Part shown: piece by piece, positions 22,101 through 29,945 of the stretch
Position numbering within the stretch: position 1 is the stretch's first letter
Layout of the letters: each line of letters begins with the position of its first letter
NCBI GenBank assembly: GCA_905221605.1
Contig: CAJNDS010000558.1
Coordinates: 254,001 to 318,000, forward strand
Length of the DNA: 64,000 bases
Direction of reading: 5' to 3'
Source: Symbiodinium natans
Lineage: Eukaryota; Sar; Dinophyceae; Suessiales; Symbiodiniaceae
Program-made: the position numbers and the translations under genes
The notes under the pieces: model-generated
Database searches by the model: none
Told to the model about the DNA's origin: nothing
The model's input: only the letters and a program-made list of their open reading frames with translations

Positions 22101-24288
22101 AGTGTGCCCTTCAGAGGATTCGTCGGGTTTGTAGGGGCACCTAAACCGTAAACCCTAAACCTAATCCCTACACCCCATTTCCTAAACCCTAAGCCCTAAA
22201 CCCTCAACCCTAAACCCTATCCCTAAACAGTAAACACTAAACCCTAAACCCCTAGCAGGGAATCAGGGCCGACTCGGTGTCCTACGCTTAGGAGCTTCGA
22301 GCTGGCGGCGCAGGGTTTACGAGGCCCAGGCCACCAAGCCATCTGGAGGGATGCCGAAAATCCAGCTTCACCCCTAAACCCTAAAACCCTCAAACCCTAC
22401 ACCCTACACCCTAAATAACCCCTTGGCTCAGGAAACCCTGAAGCCTAAACCTTCAGAAACCCGAAGCCCTACACATCAGCACCAGCAGCTTCCGTGAAGC
22501 TGGAGCCAGGCCGTACCAGAGGAGCAAGCCTCACGACACCCAAGCACATGCGGCCGGAGTGGCTTGCGTTTGGAGTTGGAGTTGAGGTGTAGAACCCTAA
22601 GGGTCCATGTACCTACGTAGTCTATGTCAGGCCCCTAAAGCTACTATACGGGAACCCCTTTAAGCCCCTAGTATTTGGACCCTTTAAGGCAATGGAAATT
22701 TGCACGGTGCAAAGGATGCTGCGTGCAAAGCGTTTAGAGTTTAGTGGTCTAGGGGCTTAAGCCTGCCGGGCTTATGGGGTTTAGTGGTGTACAGCTTACA
22801 GGGTTTAGTGTGCTCAGGGCGTGGTTTTCAGAAGCACCTACGCTCTTCCAAAACCCTACTTCCAAAACCCTCCATCCAGCAACGGGCCCAGGATCGTGCC
22901 CGAATCCCCGATCCTCACCCCCGAACAGGCGGTGCGGGCGGCCGCCCAGAGGAACACAGCAGAACATCTGGTTTGCGTGTTTTAGAAGAGGTCCGAATCT
23001 CGTACATTCTGGTTTATCCCAAAAACTCGATCCCGATGATTTGGAAGTCCTAAAACCATGAAGATGGAGTGCTGGGTGGGCTTGCAATTTCCGGATAACA
23101 GGTCCTAAACCCTAAGCCCTAAGCCCTAAGCCCTAAGCCCTAAACCCTAAACCCTAAACCCTAAACCCTAAACGTTCGTTTGTACTTCTGGCTCTGGCGT
23201 GCTCAGGTGCGCTTTAGGGGTCCAAGCCCGCGAGCCCAAACCCTACCTGGAGAAGCCTTCCGCTGCCCTTTGAAAAAAGGAAATCCGCCTTGATTGTTGA
23301 GTTTAGGGTTTAGGGTTTAGGGTTTAGGGTTTAGGGTTTAGGGTTTAGGGTTTAGGGCTTAGGGCTTAGGGCTTAATCAGGGTTTAGGGTTTGTCTAAGG
23401 TACTTACAAAAGGGAAGTGTGCCTTCATTCTGGGTACAAGGCTACTCTGAGTAAGCCCACAGCCGTGAGTGTCTCAAGGTTCTGCCTTGACACCTGTGAA
23501 AAGGGCCCTCTTAAGGGATATTCCTTGGGATGTTCCCCTTATGCTAACAGTATCTAACAGTCCTTAGTTGGGCTTCCAGCACCCCCGCAATTATGATCCC
23601 TGTTAAGGACTGTTAGTATAAGCGGGAACATCCCAAGATATTCAGGGTTTAGGCAGCCCTCTTAACACCCCATAAAGAGTTCATCAGGGCGTAGGAACCC
23701 TCCACGAGCCCCGAAGGAAGAGGCAGCCCAATCGCCTCTCCGCGACAGCTCGAAGAGGCAGCCTGGAGAGGAGGGTTTAGGGTTTAGGGTTTAGGGTTTG
23801 GGGTTTAGGGTTTAGGGTTTAGGGTTTAGGGTTTAGGGTCGGGCAAAAGTGAAGAAACACATGAATGGCAGAAAGTACAGTGAACCTGCGAAACATGATG
23901 CAACGAAACAAATATACGCATGCATACGGCTGTTTAACTAATTTGGCTATTTGTTTTATCACCTTAGGTTTGGGAGGGGGAGTTTCGGGTTCGGGGTAAA
24001 CGCCAAAACTCCAAGAAAGCCGAAAAATTGCCCAGAGGTTTGCATGTCCTAAAATTCCTAAAGCTCCGACAAGGTGTTGTCACAACTCCACGTCAGGGCC
24101 AACGTACTAAGCTCAGTGTTGTCGTAACCGAAACCAGCCAGGACAATTTCTGAGTCGGAAGTAGTGATCTCCGAAATCCAAGGGAGCCCTCAAACCGCAA
24201 CCTCCCTAAACCCTACACCCTAAACCCTAAACCCTCAACCCCCTGCCTGCTGCAGCAGCGTGGCGAGTATGAGCACAGCAGCTGCCAT
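6201..24288 (-). CDS. Gene B: tandem PAN/apple-like Cys-module secreted or membrane protein, multi-exon
   Basis: Minus-strand exons repeat one module: acidic DGG-xxRACRG linker, LPSYY, C-x3-EC-x5-C, (I/V)E(Y/F)S-x-GRCEVW, then GIQAS-x-LSG(Y/F)SCY. Found at 24247-24288 (signal peptide), 21732-21803, 20483-20523, 20274-20343, 19551-19579, about 15538-15598, 15395-15421, 14673-14720, 10973-11030, 10378-10415, 10010-10072, 8260-8312, 7463-7550, 7098-7157, about 6634-6694, 6448-6553 and 6201-6285. Adjacent exons join in frame, e.g. RACRG/…[13 protein letters not shown]…[20 protein letters not shown]. The Cys spacing suits a PAN/apple extracellular binding module. A hydrophobic exon (6201-6285) would anchor the C-terminal part. 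The RCC1 region at 16.6-17.3 kb interrupts the series, so this could be two PAN genes; 19.5-24.3 kb and 6.2-15.6 kb are internally coherent. Confidence 0.7.
6448..6553 (-). CDS. Gene B probable exon: …[14 protein letters not shown]
   Basis: Ends GCE before a GTGAAG donor, the same intron position as in other modules (…CE|VW). The C-x-GF-x-VSSSG-CE pattern fits a diverged second block. Confidence 0.5.
6634..6694 (-). CDS. Gene B probable exon: [19 protein letters not shown]
   Basis: Minus strand after CTAGTAG; ends CAG with a GC donor. Acidic and hydrophilic. Placed in gene B only by position and strand. Confidence 0.5.
6895..7060 (-). repeat. CCCTAAA array with CCCCAAA and CCCGAAA variants
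   Basis: Mixed variants left of gene B exon 7098-7157. The matching TTTAGGG/TTGAGGG array lies right of the exon at 7163-7260. Confidence 0.9.
7098..7157 (-). CDS. Gene B exon: [20 protein letters not shown]
   Basis: 60 nt, phase 0, GC donor. Canonical second block of the module. Immediately flanked by CCCTAAA variants (left) and TTTAGGG (right). Confidence 0.85.
7463..7550 (-). CDS. Gene B exon: [20 protein letters not shown]…
   Basis: 88 nt, acceptor GGGAG, GC donor after ATC. Carries [15 protein letters not shown] and joins [10 protein letters not shown] in phase 0. Confidence 0.82.
7558..7658 (+). repeat. TTTAGGG array ending in TTTCGGG variants
   Basis: About ten canonical units followed by five TTTCGGG units. 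Confidence 0.95.
8260..8312 (-). CDS. Gene B exon: [17 protein letters not shown]
   Basis: Linker block; ends AACTT before GTGCCC and is completed by the next exon (G-CCA-AGC) as DNLPSYYSV. Sandwiched by CCCTAAA-type (left) and TTTAGGG (right) DNA. Confidence 0.8.
9198..9296 (+). CDS. Candidate plus exon within gene B span
   Basis: Plus reads [20 protein letters not shown] and onward to SVEIL after AAGGCAG. The minus strand is also open. A plus gene may be nested, together with 11388-11480 and 12257-12372. Confidence 0.35.
10010..10072 (-). CDS. Gene B exon: [18 protein letters not shown]
   Basis: Third block of a module; acceptor CTTGAG. It is followed leftward (gene sense) by telomere-type DNA and the next module's linker exon at 8312. 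Confidence 0.75.
10378..10415 (-). CDS. Gene B exon: [16 protein letters not shown]
   Basis: 38 nt, acceptor GTGCAG, GC donor. It is homologous to [15 protein letters not shown] at 7098-7157. It joins 10072-10010 across phase 1 to give PEG-IQAS. Confidence 0.8.
10973..11030 (-). CDS. Gene B exon: [16 protein letters not shown]
   Basis: Conserved C-x3-C-x5-C block. It ends CAAG followed by a GA donor and joins 10415-10378 to give [15 protein letters not shown]. Confidence 0.75.
11388..11480 (+). CDS. Candidate plus exon within gene B span
   Basis: Plus reads [18 protein letters not shown] then [14 protein letters not shown] preceding segment at 11306-11345 after TTCCTTTGCAG ([14 protein letters not shown]) and 11545-11610 ([17 protein letters not shown]) are also open on plus. 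Minus is open too but less protein-like. Confidence 0.4.
11632..11770. mobile_element. TIR element family 1 copy with internal duplication
   Basis: The central ACTTGGGCC(G/T)TAAAGGGGTTCCTA segment is present twice in tandem. Confidence 0.85.
12257..12372 (+). CDS. Candidate plus exon: [19 protein letters not shown]…
   Basis: About 39 open codons ending KVEIPPW before a GTAATT donor. One of the longest clean plus exons in the left third. Sandwiched by CCCTAAA (left) and TTTAGGG (right). Confidence 0.45.
12440..12540 (-). CDS. Candidate minus exon: [19 protein letters not shown]
   Basis: Acceptor CCTAGCCAG and GTGCTG donor bracket about 22 codons. The reverse strand is also open. Not assigned to a family. 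Confidence 0.4.
12750..12825 (-). CDS. Candidate minus exon: [18 protein letters not shown]
   Basis: Open minus island directly left of a 70-bp TTTAGGG array. Function unknown. Confidence 0.4.
13800..13868 (-). CDS. Candidate minus exon: [18 protein letters not shown]
   Basis: Open on minus with beta-strand-like pattern. Unassigned, within gene B span. Confidence 0.4.
14031..14085. repeat. (CA)n microsatellite
   Basis: About 27 CA units. Shorter CA runs at 46279-46298, 53330-53345, 53399-53420 and 55686-55705. Confidence 0.97.
14673..14720 (-). CDS. Gene B exon: [13 protein letters not shown]
   Basis: Acceptor CATCATCAG then [16 protein letters not shown]. It parallels 10010-10072 ([16 protein letters not shown]). 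Both complete the third conserved part of the PAN-like module. Confidence 0.75.
15395..15421 (-). CDS. Gene B micro-exon: VWTRSEGIQ
   Basis: 27-nt exon with acceptor TTTGGCCAG and donor GTGAGC, reading exactly the VWTRxxGIQ core seen at 7098-7157 and 10378-10415. It continues in phase 0 into 14720-14673 ([13 protein letters not shown]). Confidence 0.8.
15868..15971. mobile_element. TIR element family 1 copy
   Basis: Near-perfect inverted repeat with ATGTACCTATATAGTATA arms. Confidence 0.88.
16082..16212. repeat. (TA)n-rich microsatellite
   Basis: TATATG variants over 130 bp, directly before the RCC1-like gene. Other TA tracts: 4790-4821, 31810-31880, 35270-35300, 39395-39450, 39758-39775, 48718-48732, 55775-55840. 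Confidence 0.95.
16225..17339 (+). pseudogene. RCC1-like repeat gene fragment with frameshifts
   Basis: The repeat core starts at about 16598 and encodes units of 39 residues (117 bp) of the form [15 protein letters not shown]…[18 protein letters not shown], an RCC1-type beta-propeller repeat common in dinoflagellate predictions. Unit starts fall at 16599, 16716, 16833, 16975, 17081 and about 17200. Spacings are 117, 117, 142 and 106, so a 25-bp insertion at about 16880 and an 11-bp deletion at about 17015 each shift the frame. The first three units are nearly identical at DNA level. No telomere array or intron lies inside. After the last unit a C-terminal stretch ends at a stop at 17339. An in-frame stop at 16540 separates an upstream open stretch. 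Probably a recent tandemly expanded copy now broken, or a retrocopy; assembly indels are the other explanation. Confidence 0.75.
16598..17225 (+). repeat. 117-bp tandem repeat units of the RCC1-like region
   Basis: Five to six direct copies; copies 1-3 almost identical over 117 bp, suggesting recent unequal exchange. Copy 4 carries +25 bp and copy 5 -11 bp. Confidence 0.85.
17700..17811 (+). CDS. Candidate plus exon ending at GTGAGT donor
   Basis: Reads [19 protein letters not shown] then …LADWRA immediately before GTGAGTGT. Could be downstream of the RCC1 region. No family recognised. Confidence 0.35.
17880..18016 (+). repeat. TTTAGGG array, about 135 bp, nearly perfect
   Basis: About nineteen units with a single defect near 17903. 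Confidence 0.95.
18040..18311 (-). CDS. Candidate minus coding segment [14 protein letters not shown]…
   Basis: Minus frame from ATG at 18311 reads [18 protein letters not shown] and stays open through [16 protein letters not shown] related minus segment ([13 protein letters not shown]) occurs at 17425-17475, so the block is partly duplicated. Function unknown. Confidence 0.4.
18310..18610 (-). repeat. CCCTAAA-rich block with duplicated poly-G junction
   Basis: Two array segments each end with the same phrase (AAAACCAACCCCCAACCACACC then poly-G) at 18429-18468 and 18604-18642, so a unit of about 175 bp has been duplicated. Confidence 0.85.
18630..18710. repeat. Poly-G tract, interrupted, about 80 bp
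   Basis: Several runs of 12-20 G separated by single bases. Likely poorly sequenced; length uncertain. Confidence 0.9.
18780..19080. other. Stretch without a recognisable gene
   Basis: Holds a remnant of TIR family 2 (18903-18945) and degenerate CCCTAAA-like DNA. No convincing exon seen. Confidence 0.5.
19551..19579 (-). CDS. Gene B exon: [10 protein letters not shown]
   Basis: 29 nt between a strong TGTCTTGCAG acceptor and a GC donor. It joins the preceding exon so that AAA-G/GC gives K-G-I. A frame on plus is also open, but the GRCE motif and phase fit settle the strand. Confidence 0.75.
19627..19765 (+). repeat. TTTAGGG array, about 130 bp
   Basis: Nearly perfect; right partner of the CCCTAAA array at 19440-19510 around gene B exon 19551-19579. 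Confidence 0.95.
20010..20108 (+). CDS. Candidate plus exon: [18 protein letters not shown]…
   Basis: Strong CTCTTTGCAG acceptor, then a Cys-containing segment ending EDEDEILCE before a GC donor. Opposite to gene B in whose span it lies. Confidence 0.4.
20274..20343 (-). CDS. Gene B exon: [17 protein letters not shown]
   Basis: 70 nt; acceptor GAGCAG, GTCGCT donor after AAAG. Three cysteines with C-x3-C-x5-C spacing, homologous to 7463-7550 ([14 protein letters not shown]) and 10973-11030 ([14 protein letters not shown]). Confidence 0.8.
20483..20523 (-). CDS. Gene B exon: [13 protein letters not shown]
   Basis: Acceptor TTTGCCCAG at 20524-20532, GC donor after CAG. The GDNLPSYY motif recurs across 8260-8312/7463-7550, showing the modules are paralogous repeats. 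Confidence 0.75.
21732..21803 (-). CDS. Gene B exon: [13 protein letters not shown] linker
   Basis: Minus strand reads [17 protein letters not shown]. Acceptor CCCAG precedes it. It is sandwiched by CCCTAAA (left) and a 120-bp TTTAGGG array (right). The next exon supplies [13 protein letters not shown]. Confidence 0.75.
21828..21955 (+). repeat. TTTAGGG array, about 125 bp
   Basis: Nearly perfect; right side of exon 21732-21803. Directly followed by a family-5 TIR element. Confidence 0.95.
24247..24288 (-). CDS. Gene B exon 1: start codon and signal peptide
   Basis: ATG at 24288 reads [14 protein letters not shown], then a GC donor (CAG before GCAGGG). Length, phase and donor type parallel exon 1 of gene A. 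The plus strand here is also open ([12 protein letters not shown] then stop), so a plus-strand gene cannot be fully excluded. Confidence 0.6.
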
Positions 24289-24629
24289 GGCCGAACAGGA
24301 GGTTTGAGGGTCAGAGAGCTTCTGTTGCAGGCGGCGGAGAAACACCAAAGCAGCAACACCAGCGGCTTGTTTGGGTGTGCGGAAAACGCGCGCTGGCTGA
24401 TGGAACCCGCAGCCGCTAAAGCCCTTAAAGAGGCCACCACGCCGAAGCCCTCGATTTTAGAGCCCCCTAAAACAGCTCAATCCTAGACTCTACTCTACCT
24501 GAACTCTGAACCAGAAAGACCCTGTACCCTTCAAGCAACCCCTTAAGGCAGGCAAGAAAAGACCGAAACCCCCAAGCCCAAACCCCTAAACTACCAACTA
24601 CCAAGCCCCGTAATTCCTCATTCGACCTT

Positions 24630-26866
24630 CTAGAAGTTGCCCAGAAGATCGCAGAGTCCTTTGAGCTCCATCAGCTTGCCCATGAATTTCATCCTGGTGT
24701 TGGTGGGTTCTGGATATTATATTTCGGTTTATCGGGGATGCTAAGTAGACTTACTAAGTCAAAAGAGCTTCCCTTACTAAGTCAAAAGAGTTTCCGAGTA
24801 GGGTTTAGGGCTTGGGGTTTAGGGTGCCAAACCCATTGTACAAGTGCATCTGATTCACACCGATTTCCAAGCACTGCGAGACGTTGAATTTGGTGGAAAA
24901 CCTGTTTTCCAAGCAAGCATCTGGTTCCCGTAAACATCTTTAACCCGAAAACCTCCAATCATGAAAGCTCTAATTCCGAAAAAGAAAGGTAATGCATGAG
25001 GGTAATAAACGTTGGGGATCCTGTCATGGGGGGGGGTTGAACCGAGGATTATTGAGGATTCCGATGGGGCTTGGGATTTGCGAAAGCTGCGGTTCTCGCT
25101 TTGCTTGTTGTATAGGCACCCATCGCCTCAACCCGCAAATCCAGACAGCCTGTAATCCAAAATAGTACGGGTTCCCAAACTCCCCAAACCCCAAAAACCT
25201 GAACCCTAAACTCCCTAAGCTACCCAAACCCAGCAACCTGAACCCTAAACTCCCTAAGCTACCCACACCCAGAAGCCTGAACCTAGCAACCCTCCGACGG
25301 CTTCGGCTGAGGTTGCGGCAGAAGCTGCGCAGCCTCTGCACAGGGATTTCCGTGATGGCATCTTTGTCTCGAAAACTTCGGGGGAACCCGGTGCCCTCGA
25401 AAATGCTCTATGAAAGGAAACCGAAGGCAAGCATCGTGCTGTTAAGCTTTGGGGCCTCGGGCTTGAGGTGTAAAGAGGATGGGCCGCTGGGCCTCTCGTC
25501 ACTGCGGGTTTTTAGGATTAAACCCTACACCCTAAACCCTATAGACCCTAGAAACCCTATAAACCCTATAAACCCTACAAACCCTATAAACCCTATAAAC
25601 CCTATAAACCCTATAAGCCCTATAAACCCTATAAACCCTAAACCCTGAACGTCAGTCCTCCCCTACCCCTGCTTGTAAGGCCGTGGGTAAGCTAGCTCCC
25701 AGAAGCCGAGTCACGTGGACCTGTTAAATAGCCAATATGCCAAATTGAAGACAACATCATATGTGGGTTTGCGATACTAGGGGTACCTTATTGGGGTCCT
25801 TATGATAAGGGGATCCTACTGGGGTCTTAATTAGGGGTTACACGGATGAGCAGTTCGACTTCTGAACTGGCCCTCTCCAGGCATAATGAGCCCATGTAGA
25901 CTTTACCGGTTCATGGGCTACTCTCGGCAAACCGTAAGCGGGCCCAAGCGGCCTTCTTTCGGATCGGATTGGCGTCCAGGGGCGTGGCTTGCGGCACTTC
26001 TGCTGAAAGGAAGAGGTCCTGCAGGGCTTCAAGGAACAAAGTGAGGCAACCCGCAAAGCCTAACATCGATCGAGTGCAAGAAAAGCGCGCGGCCTTGCCG
26101 GTTTTTGGGGATTTTGGTCCTTTGGGGAGTTCGAAGTGGTCTGGTGAGTACTAAACAAGCAGTCTATATCGAATACCGACCTTCTCAACCCCTCAGTCCT
26201 TGGCCCCTCCCCTCTTTCTAGGACCTACCAAAAACCCGAACTAAACCCCAAGCTTATCAACCTCAAGCACTGAACCCCACAAACCCTCTAAACCCTCTGA
26301 ACCCTCTGAACCCTCTAAACCCTCTAAACCCTTGCAAACCCTTGCAAACCCTTGCAAACCCCAAGCCCTCACCCTCAGCTGCCCCCTCCTGACCGGGGTC
26401 GGTCTTAAACCGGCCCTGGGCTGCGAACTGGAAAAACCGCTGCTTTCCGGCGAAGAGCTCCTGGCGCGCGGCTTAGGGTTTCGGGCGTATAGGGTGTCGG
26501 GGGAATTTCGGGGCTCTAGCCATAAGAGTGCTGTTTATTGTTTATTCTAGGGTTTAGGGTCCGGTTGTGTTTTTGAGGTTTTTGAGGCGGAGGGATTAAA
26601 GCCCAGGGTCGAGGGGGGGGCTGGTGTTCCCGAAGCACCCCCAGCCTGCTTCCTTCGGAGCCAAGAGAACCCAAAACTTGGGACTCATATACACTTTATG
26701 TAGGGCTTAGGGTTTAGGGTTTAGAGTTTAGGGTTTAGGGCTTAGCATTTTCAGCCCTAAACCCTCTAAACCCGAAACCCTTTATGGGTTTGTTGAGTCT
26801 TAAGGTTGTCGATCGGCACACGATGTCTCCGGACTCAAACAGGTCGATGCCCCGAGTGTTTGACCG
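24630..26866 (-). CDS. Gene C: 3' part of an unidentified multi-exon gene
   Basis: Minus exons in transcript order: 26806-26866 (TRGIDLFESGDIVCR), 26377-26463 (KQRFFQFAAQGRFKTDPG), 25922-26150 (long, basic then helical: FLEALQDLFLSAEVPQ…KKAAWARLRFAE), about 25290-25407 (FEGTGFPRSFRDKDAITEI…), 24842-24897 (FNVSQCLEIGVNQMHLYNG), 24630-24688 (MKFMGKLMELKGLCDLLGNF then TAG). Several have clear acceptors (TTTCATAG, GTTTAG) and GT donors. The FFQF-x-QGRFK stretch weakly recalls DUF1769-type proteins, but I would not name it. 5' end not found; candidates lie near 28.2-28.4 kb. Confidence 0.55.
25190..25275. repeat. Tandem duplication, about 39 bp
   Basis: Two copies of a unit starting AACCTGAACCCTAAACTCC, downstream of gene C exon 25290-25407 in gene sense. 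Confidence 0.85.
25290..25407 (-). CDS. Gene C exon: FEGTGFPRSFRDKDAITEI…
   Basis: Pyrimidine-rich TTTCCTTTCATAG acceptor directly upstream. About 35 clean codons including EIPVQRLRSFCRNLS. It runs into a duplicated CCCTAAACT-type repeat downstream. Confidence 0.65.
25540..25645 (-). repeat. CCCTATAAA variant array
   Basis: About ten units of ACCCTATAA (9-bp period) in place of the 7-bp telomere unit. A related plus-strand TATAGGG block occurs at 20690-20755 and 47690-47860. Confidence 0.9.
25922..26150 (-). CDS. Gene C longest exon (229 bp)
   Basis: Acceptor GTTTAG at 26151-26156, donor GTAGCC. Open throughout: Lys/Pro-rich start (FELPKGPKSPKTGKAARF), then LTLFLEALQDLFLSAE and an amphipathic basic helix. 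One of the longest single exons joined to neighbours in the window. Confidence 0.6.
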
Positions 26867-27881
26867 CCTGGGGGGTTTAGGGCCTAAACTTAAACCGTAA
26901 ACCCGAAGCCCTGAACCCTAAACCCTAGACCCGAAGCCCTAAGACCCAAGACCTAAGCCCTACGCCCTAAACCGGGTAGGCAGGGGTAGTTCTTTAAGCT
27001 CAGGCTTTCAAGTGTTCCCTGTATATCTGCGCGGCCTCACGGTGTGAGCAGAGACCCTCAATGGCTCTCGTAAAGTCTTAACTGAACTTGGAACCCTAGC
27101 AAAATCATAAGTCTTGCTGTTTCTCAGGAATTCTAGTGCCCAAAAATTGCAAATTATTCCCAAGTATCCCGAAGAAGTGGCATTCCGGCCCGTTGGACCC
27201 CTACACTCGAAACCTGAAACCTCAATCCTGACACTACAGAATCTCCTTGTACGTCCACGCGTCTGGCTCAGGAACAGGCCGGTGGATGAAGATGATCCTC
27301 CACGTCGGTAACTGACATGGTCAGTTTCTCAAAACTATGATCTTTAGGATGCCTGAGAAGCGATATGGCCAGTTTCTCAAAAAGACGAATCTTTTTTGAG
27401 GGATTCCCGAGGACTAAAGATGTGGTTTGTGGGTGGTGGGAGGCGCGCCTCCCGACGAAGTCCTCAGTCTCTATCGGAATCGGAGAGGGCGGATTGACCT
27501 GGCGCATCCACGAAATTTCGGGGTAGGTCTCTAAATTAGGGTCTCGTGTTGGGTCCCAAGAATTTCGGCACCCTTAACTATCACCAGGAACACCCAAAAA
27601 GGGACCCTAATTTGGACAACTACCCATTCAGGGTTTGCGGGCCTCACTCACACGCTAGATGATCTTGAGTCTCATGCCGTGCGCCGACCCTCAACACCAT
27701 GTCTCCACATCACAAACATCCCGAAGCCCAAAAGGGGGAACTAAGACTAAACTCTACACCGAGAGATTCCCCTAGGAAAACTTTACGGCATAAACCCGAA
27801 CTGAAGGCTCTAAAAAGATGAGTGAGCCTAAAGAAGTGAGCCGTTGCTTTTTATCATTTTTTGCATGTCGCCTTGCTACAG

Positions 27882-27992
27882 GGCTTTCAGCGCTCAAAGG
27901 GTTTACTGGCTGAAGTCTTCCGCGGGCAACCTCCGACTTCATTGACGGCCAAGTCAAGGGTCAGGATTCACAGCAACTATGGGACATGTTCA
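27882..27992 (+). CDS. Candidate plus exon with matched splice sites
   Basis: Acceptor TTGCTACAG and donor GTGGGC bracket an open frame (GLLAEVFRGQPPTSLTAKSR…). Might be an early exon of gene D. Confidence 0.4.
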
Positions 27993-28159
27993 GGTGGGCA
28001 AAATATATTTTCCAATCCGTGCTACCCTTACATCACCTTCTACAACTTGTTGAAAACCCTACATGTTGAATTAGACAAGGTGCTTAGGGTTCTATGTTTT
28101 GGGATGTAGGATGCAGGGTGTAGGGTGTAGGGTGCAGGGTGTAGGGTGTAGGGCCCAAG

Positions 28160-28420
28160 GCGATTTTGCACCGCATGCCACCTTTCTGAGGCGCATCTCA
28201 TAAAGTGATGGAACATGAAACGCCATGGCAGACTTCACAGCGTCTCGTTGGGATTTAGATCTCTCAAACCCAATGTGGCCCTAATGATTCCACCCGGTCA
28301 TGTAAACCCTAAACCCTAAATCCATGATTCCAGCCGGTCATTTGGGTGGCTGGGGAAAATGTGGGCCGCGCCGCCGCAGCCATGGTAGCCTTGGTTGCTG
28401 CTGGGAGGTGGTGGTTATCA
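28160..28420. other. Two coding-like islands of unresolved strand
   Basis: 28166-28245 reads AVKSAMAFHVPSLYEMRLRK on minus (GT donor) and ASHKVMEHETPWQTSQRL on plus. 28340-28420 reads MAAAARPTFSPATQM on minus and a hydrophobic ENVGRAAAAMVALVAAGRWW on plus. Either the 5' end of gene C or part of plus-strand gene D. Confidence 0.4.
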
Positions 28421-28499
28421 CTGAGGCTTTGGGGTTTAGGGTTTTAGGGTTTAGGGTTTCGGGTTCAAGAGGCTTACTATAGTAAATGAAGGAGCCGGA

Positions 28500-28889
28500 A
28501 TGCGTAGATCATCCCTTTATAAGCCCTTTATAAGTACACGGTATATTACGAACTACCGAAAACAGGCCCCTAAGATTCACCCTGAGCATGTGGAAAAAAG
28601 ACAGCTCCACTCCCAAACCTCAAACTGCATAGCCTGCCAATTCTGCGATGCCCTAAGCTCTGGAAGCCTGACCTCCCAGTGCGAAAGCCCAAATACCCGC
28701 ACGATAGGACAACCAAGGCACGTTGCTTTGCTGGACCTCCCGGCACTCACCCCTCTTCCCCTCCACTCGGGTTTGACGGGTTCAGGGGTTGATGGGCTTG
28801 GGGTAGCGGTGTTCAGGCTTCCGTACCCGTATGCCCCACTTAGCAAACTAGCGCTACAACCCTACGAAAACAATGACACAGCTCCCTGA
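28500..28889. other. Longer open island, strand unresolved
   Basis: Open for 80-130 codons on both strands: minus reads LSHWEVRLPELRASQNWQA with an internal GTGAGT donor, plus reads LWKPDLPVRKPKYPHDRTTK. No repeats inside. Likely contains one or two exons. Confidence 0.35.
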
Positions 28890-29843
28890 GAAATCAAGGC
28901 ATTGAAGCTCTACTGGCTCTACTGTGATGTTCATGAGTCATTAGCCGTAGTTGAGGTGGCTGCAGTTATAAAACTGCTGATGAACTCGTGTTGTTCTGAT
29001 GACCGTGTAATCTCACCTGCACATGCATAGGATTTCTCGCCCTGAAAGGCTACTTCTAGCTACCCATACCCAACAGGCTCGGAGACGACTCTTCCAGCCA
29101 CAGCGTTTTTTTAGGGTTTAGGCTTTAGGGTTCTGGGTAATACTTGGCTTCAAGGCAGTTGCATTTCCTTGTGGGTTTAAGTAACTACGAACTACTAGAT
29201 GGTGGCCTCCGTATCAAAATCAGAGCCACAGGCCCCCCACCCTCTATACGGGGTTTAGGGTTTAGGGTGATGTACTCTGGGGGCAAGGCAGGCGTAGCTG
29301 AGGTTTAGGTTACGACTTTGGGCCCGTCCGGGAGTGGGGCCTGAGCCTCCGCAGGCGACAGAGGTGCAACATTCTCAGGTCCAAACAGCCGACACCTTAA
29401 ACCCCAAAACCCTAAACCCTTAAGCCAAAACCTTCGACGGCAAAGCCCTCAACTACACCAGCCCGACGATTACAAGGAGTCGCATGTTGGACTACTATCC
29501 ACCACAGCCTAATCCCCAAAGCCCAAAACCTAAAACCGACTAAGGCCTTGCTGTAGTATACAGTATATAGAAGGGTATACAGTATATGTAAGGGTCTAGG
29601 GTTTAGGGTACACTGGCGTCTTGGGTGGACTCTTGTGTCTGAGTCTGATGATCTAGACCCAATAAAAAAAATTACCCTTTTTGGATTTAAGGGGATTACA
29701 AGGAACCCCAACCCTAACAAAGGCAATAAGGGCCTACTCCGGGTCCTAGTTACCCCAAAGCCCAAACCCTAAACCCTAAAACCTAAACCCTAAACCCTAT
29801 AACCCTATAACCCTAAACCCTATAACCCTATAACCCTATAACC

Positions 29844-29945
29844 CTAAACCCTAAAGGTTGAAATCCTGAAGCCAATGCTTTCCCTCCTCGGCGGGGCTGC
29901 GTGCGTGGCCGTGGGCACCTGGCTTCATGTCGTGCTGAAAGCGGG
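29844..29945 (+). CDS. Gene D membrane exon (VEILKPMLSLLGG…)
   Basis: Plus frame VEILKPMLSLLGGAACVAVG then TWLHVVLKAG, a clear transmembrane helix, before a GT. The minus ORF here is basic and Pro/Arg-rich, as expected for the complement of a hydrophobic segment. Confidence 0.55.
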
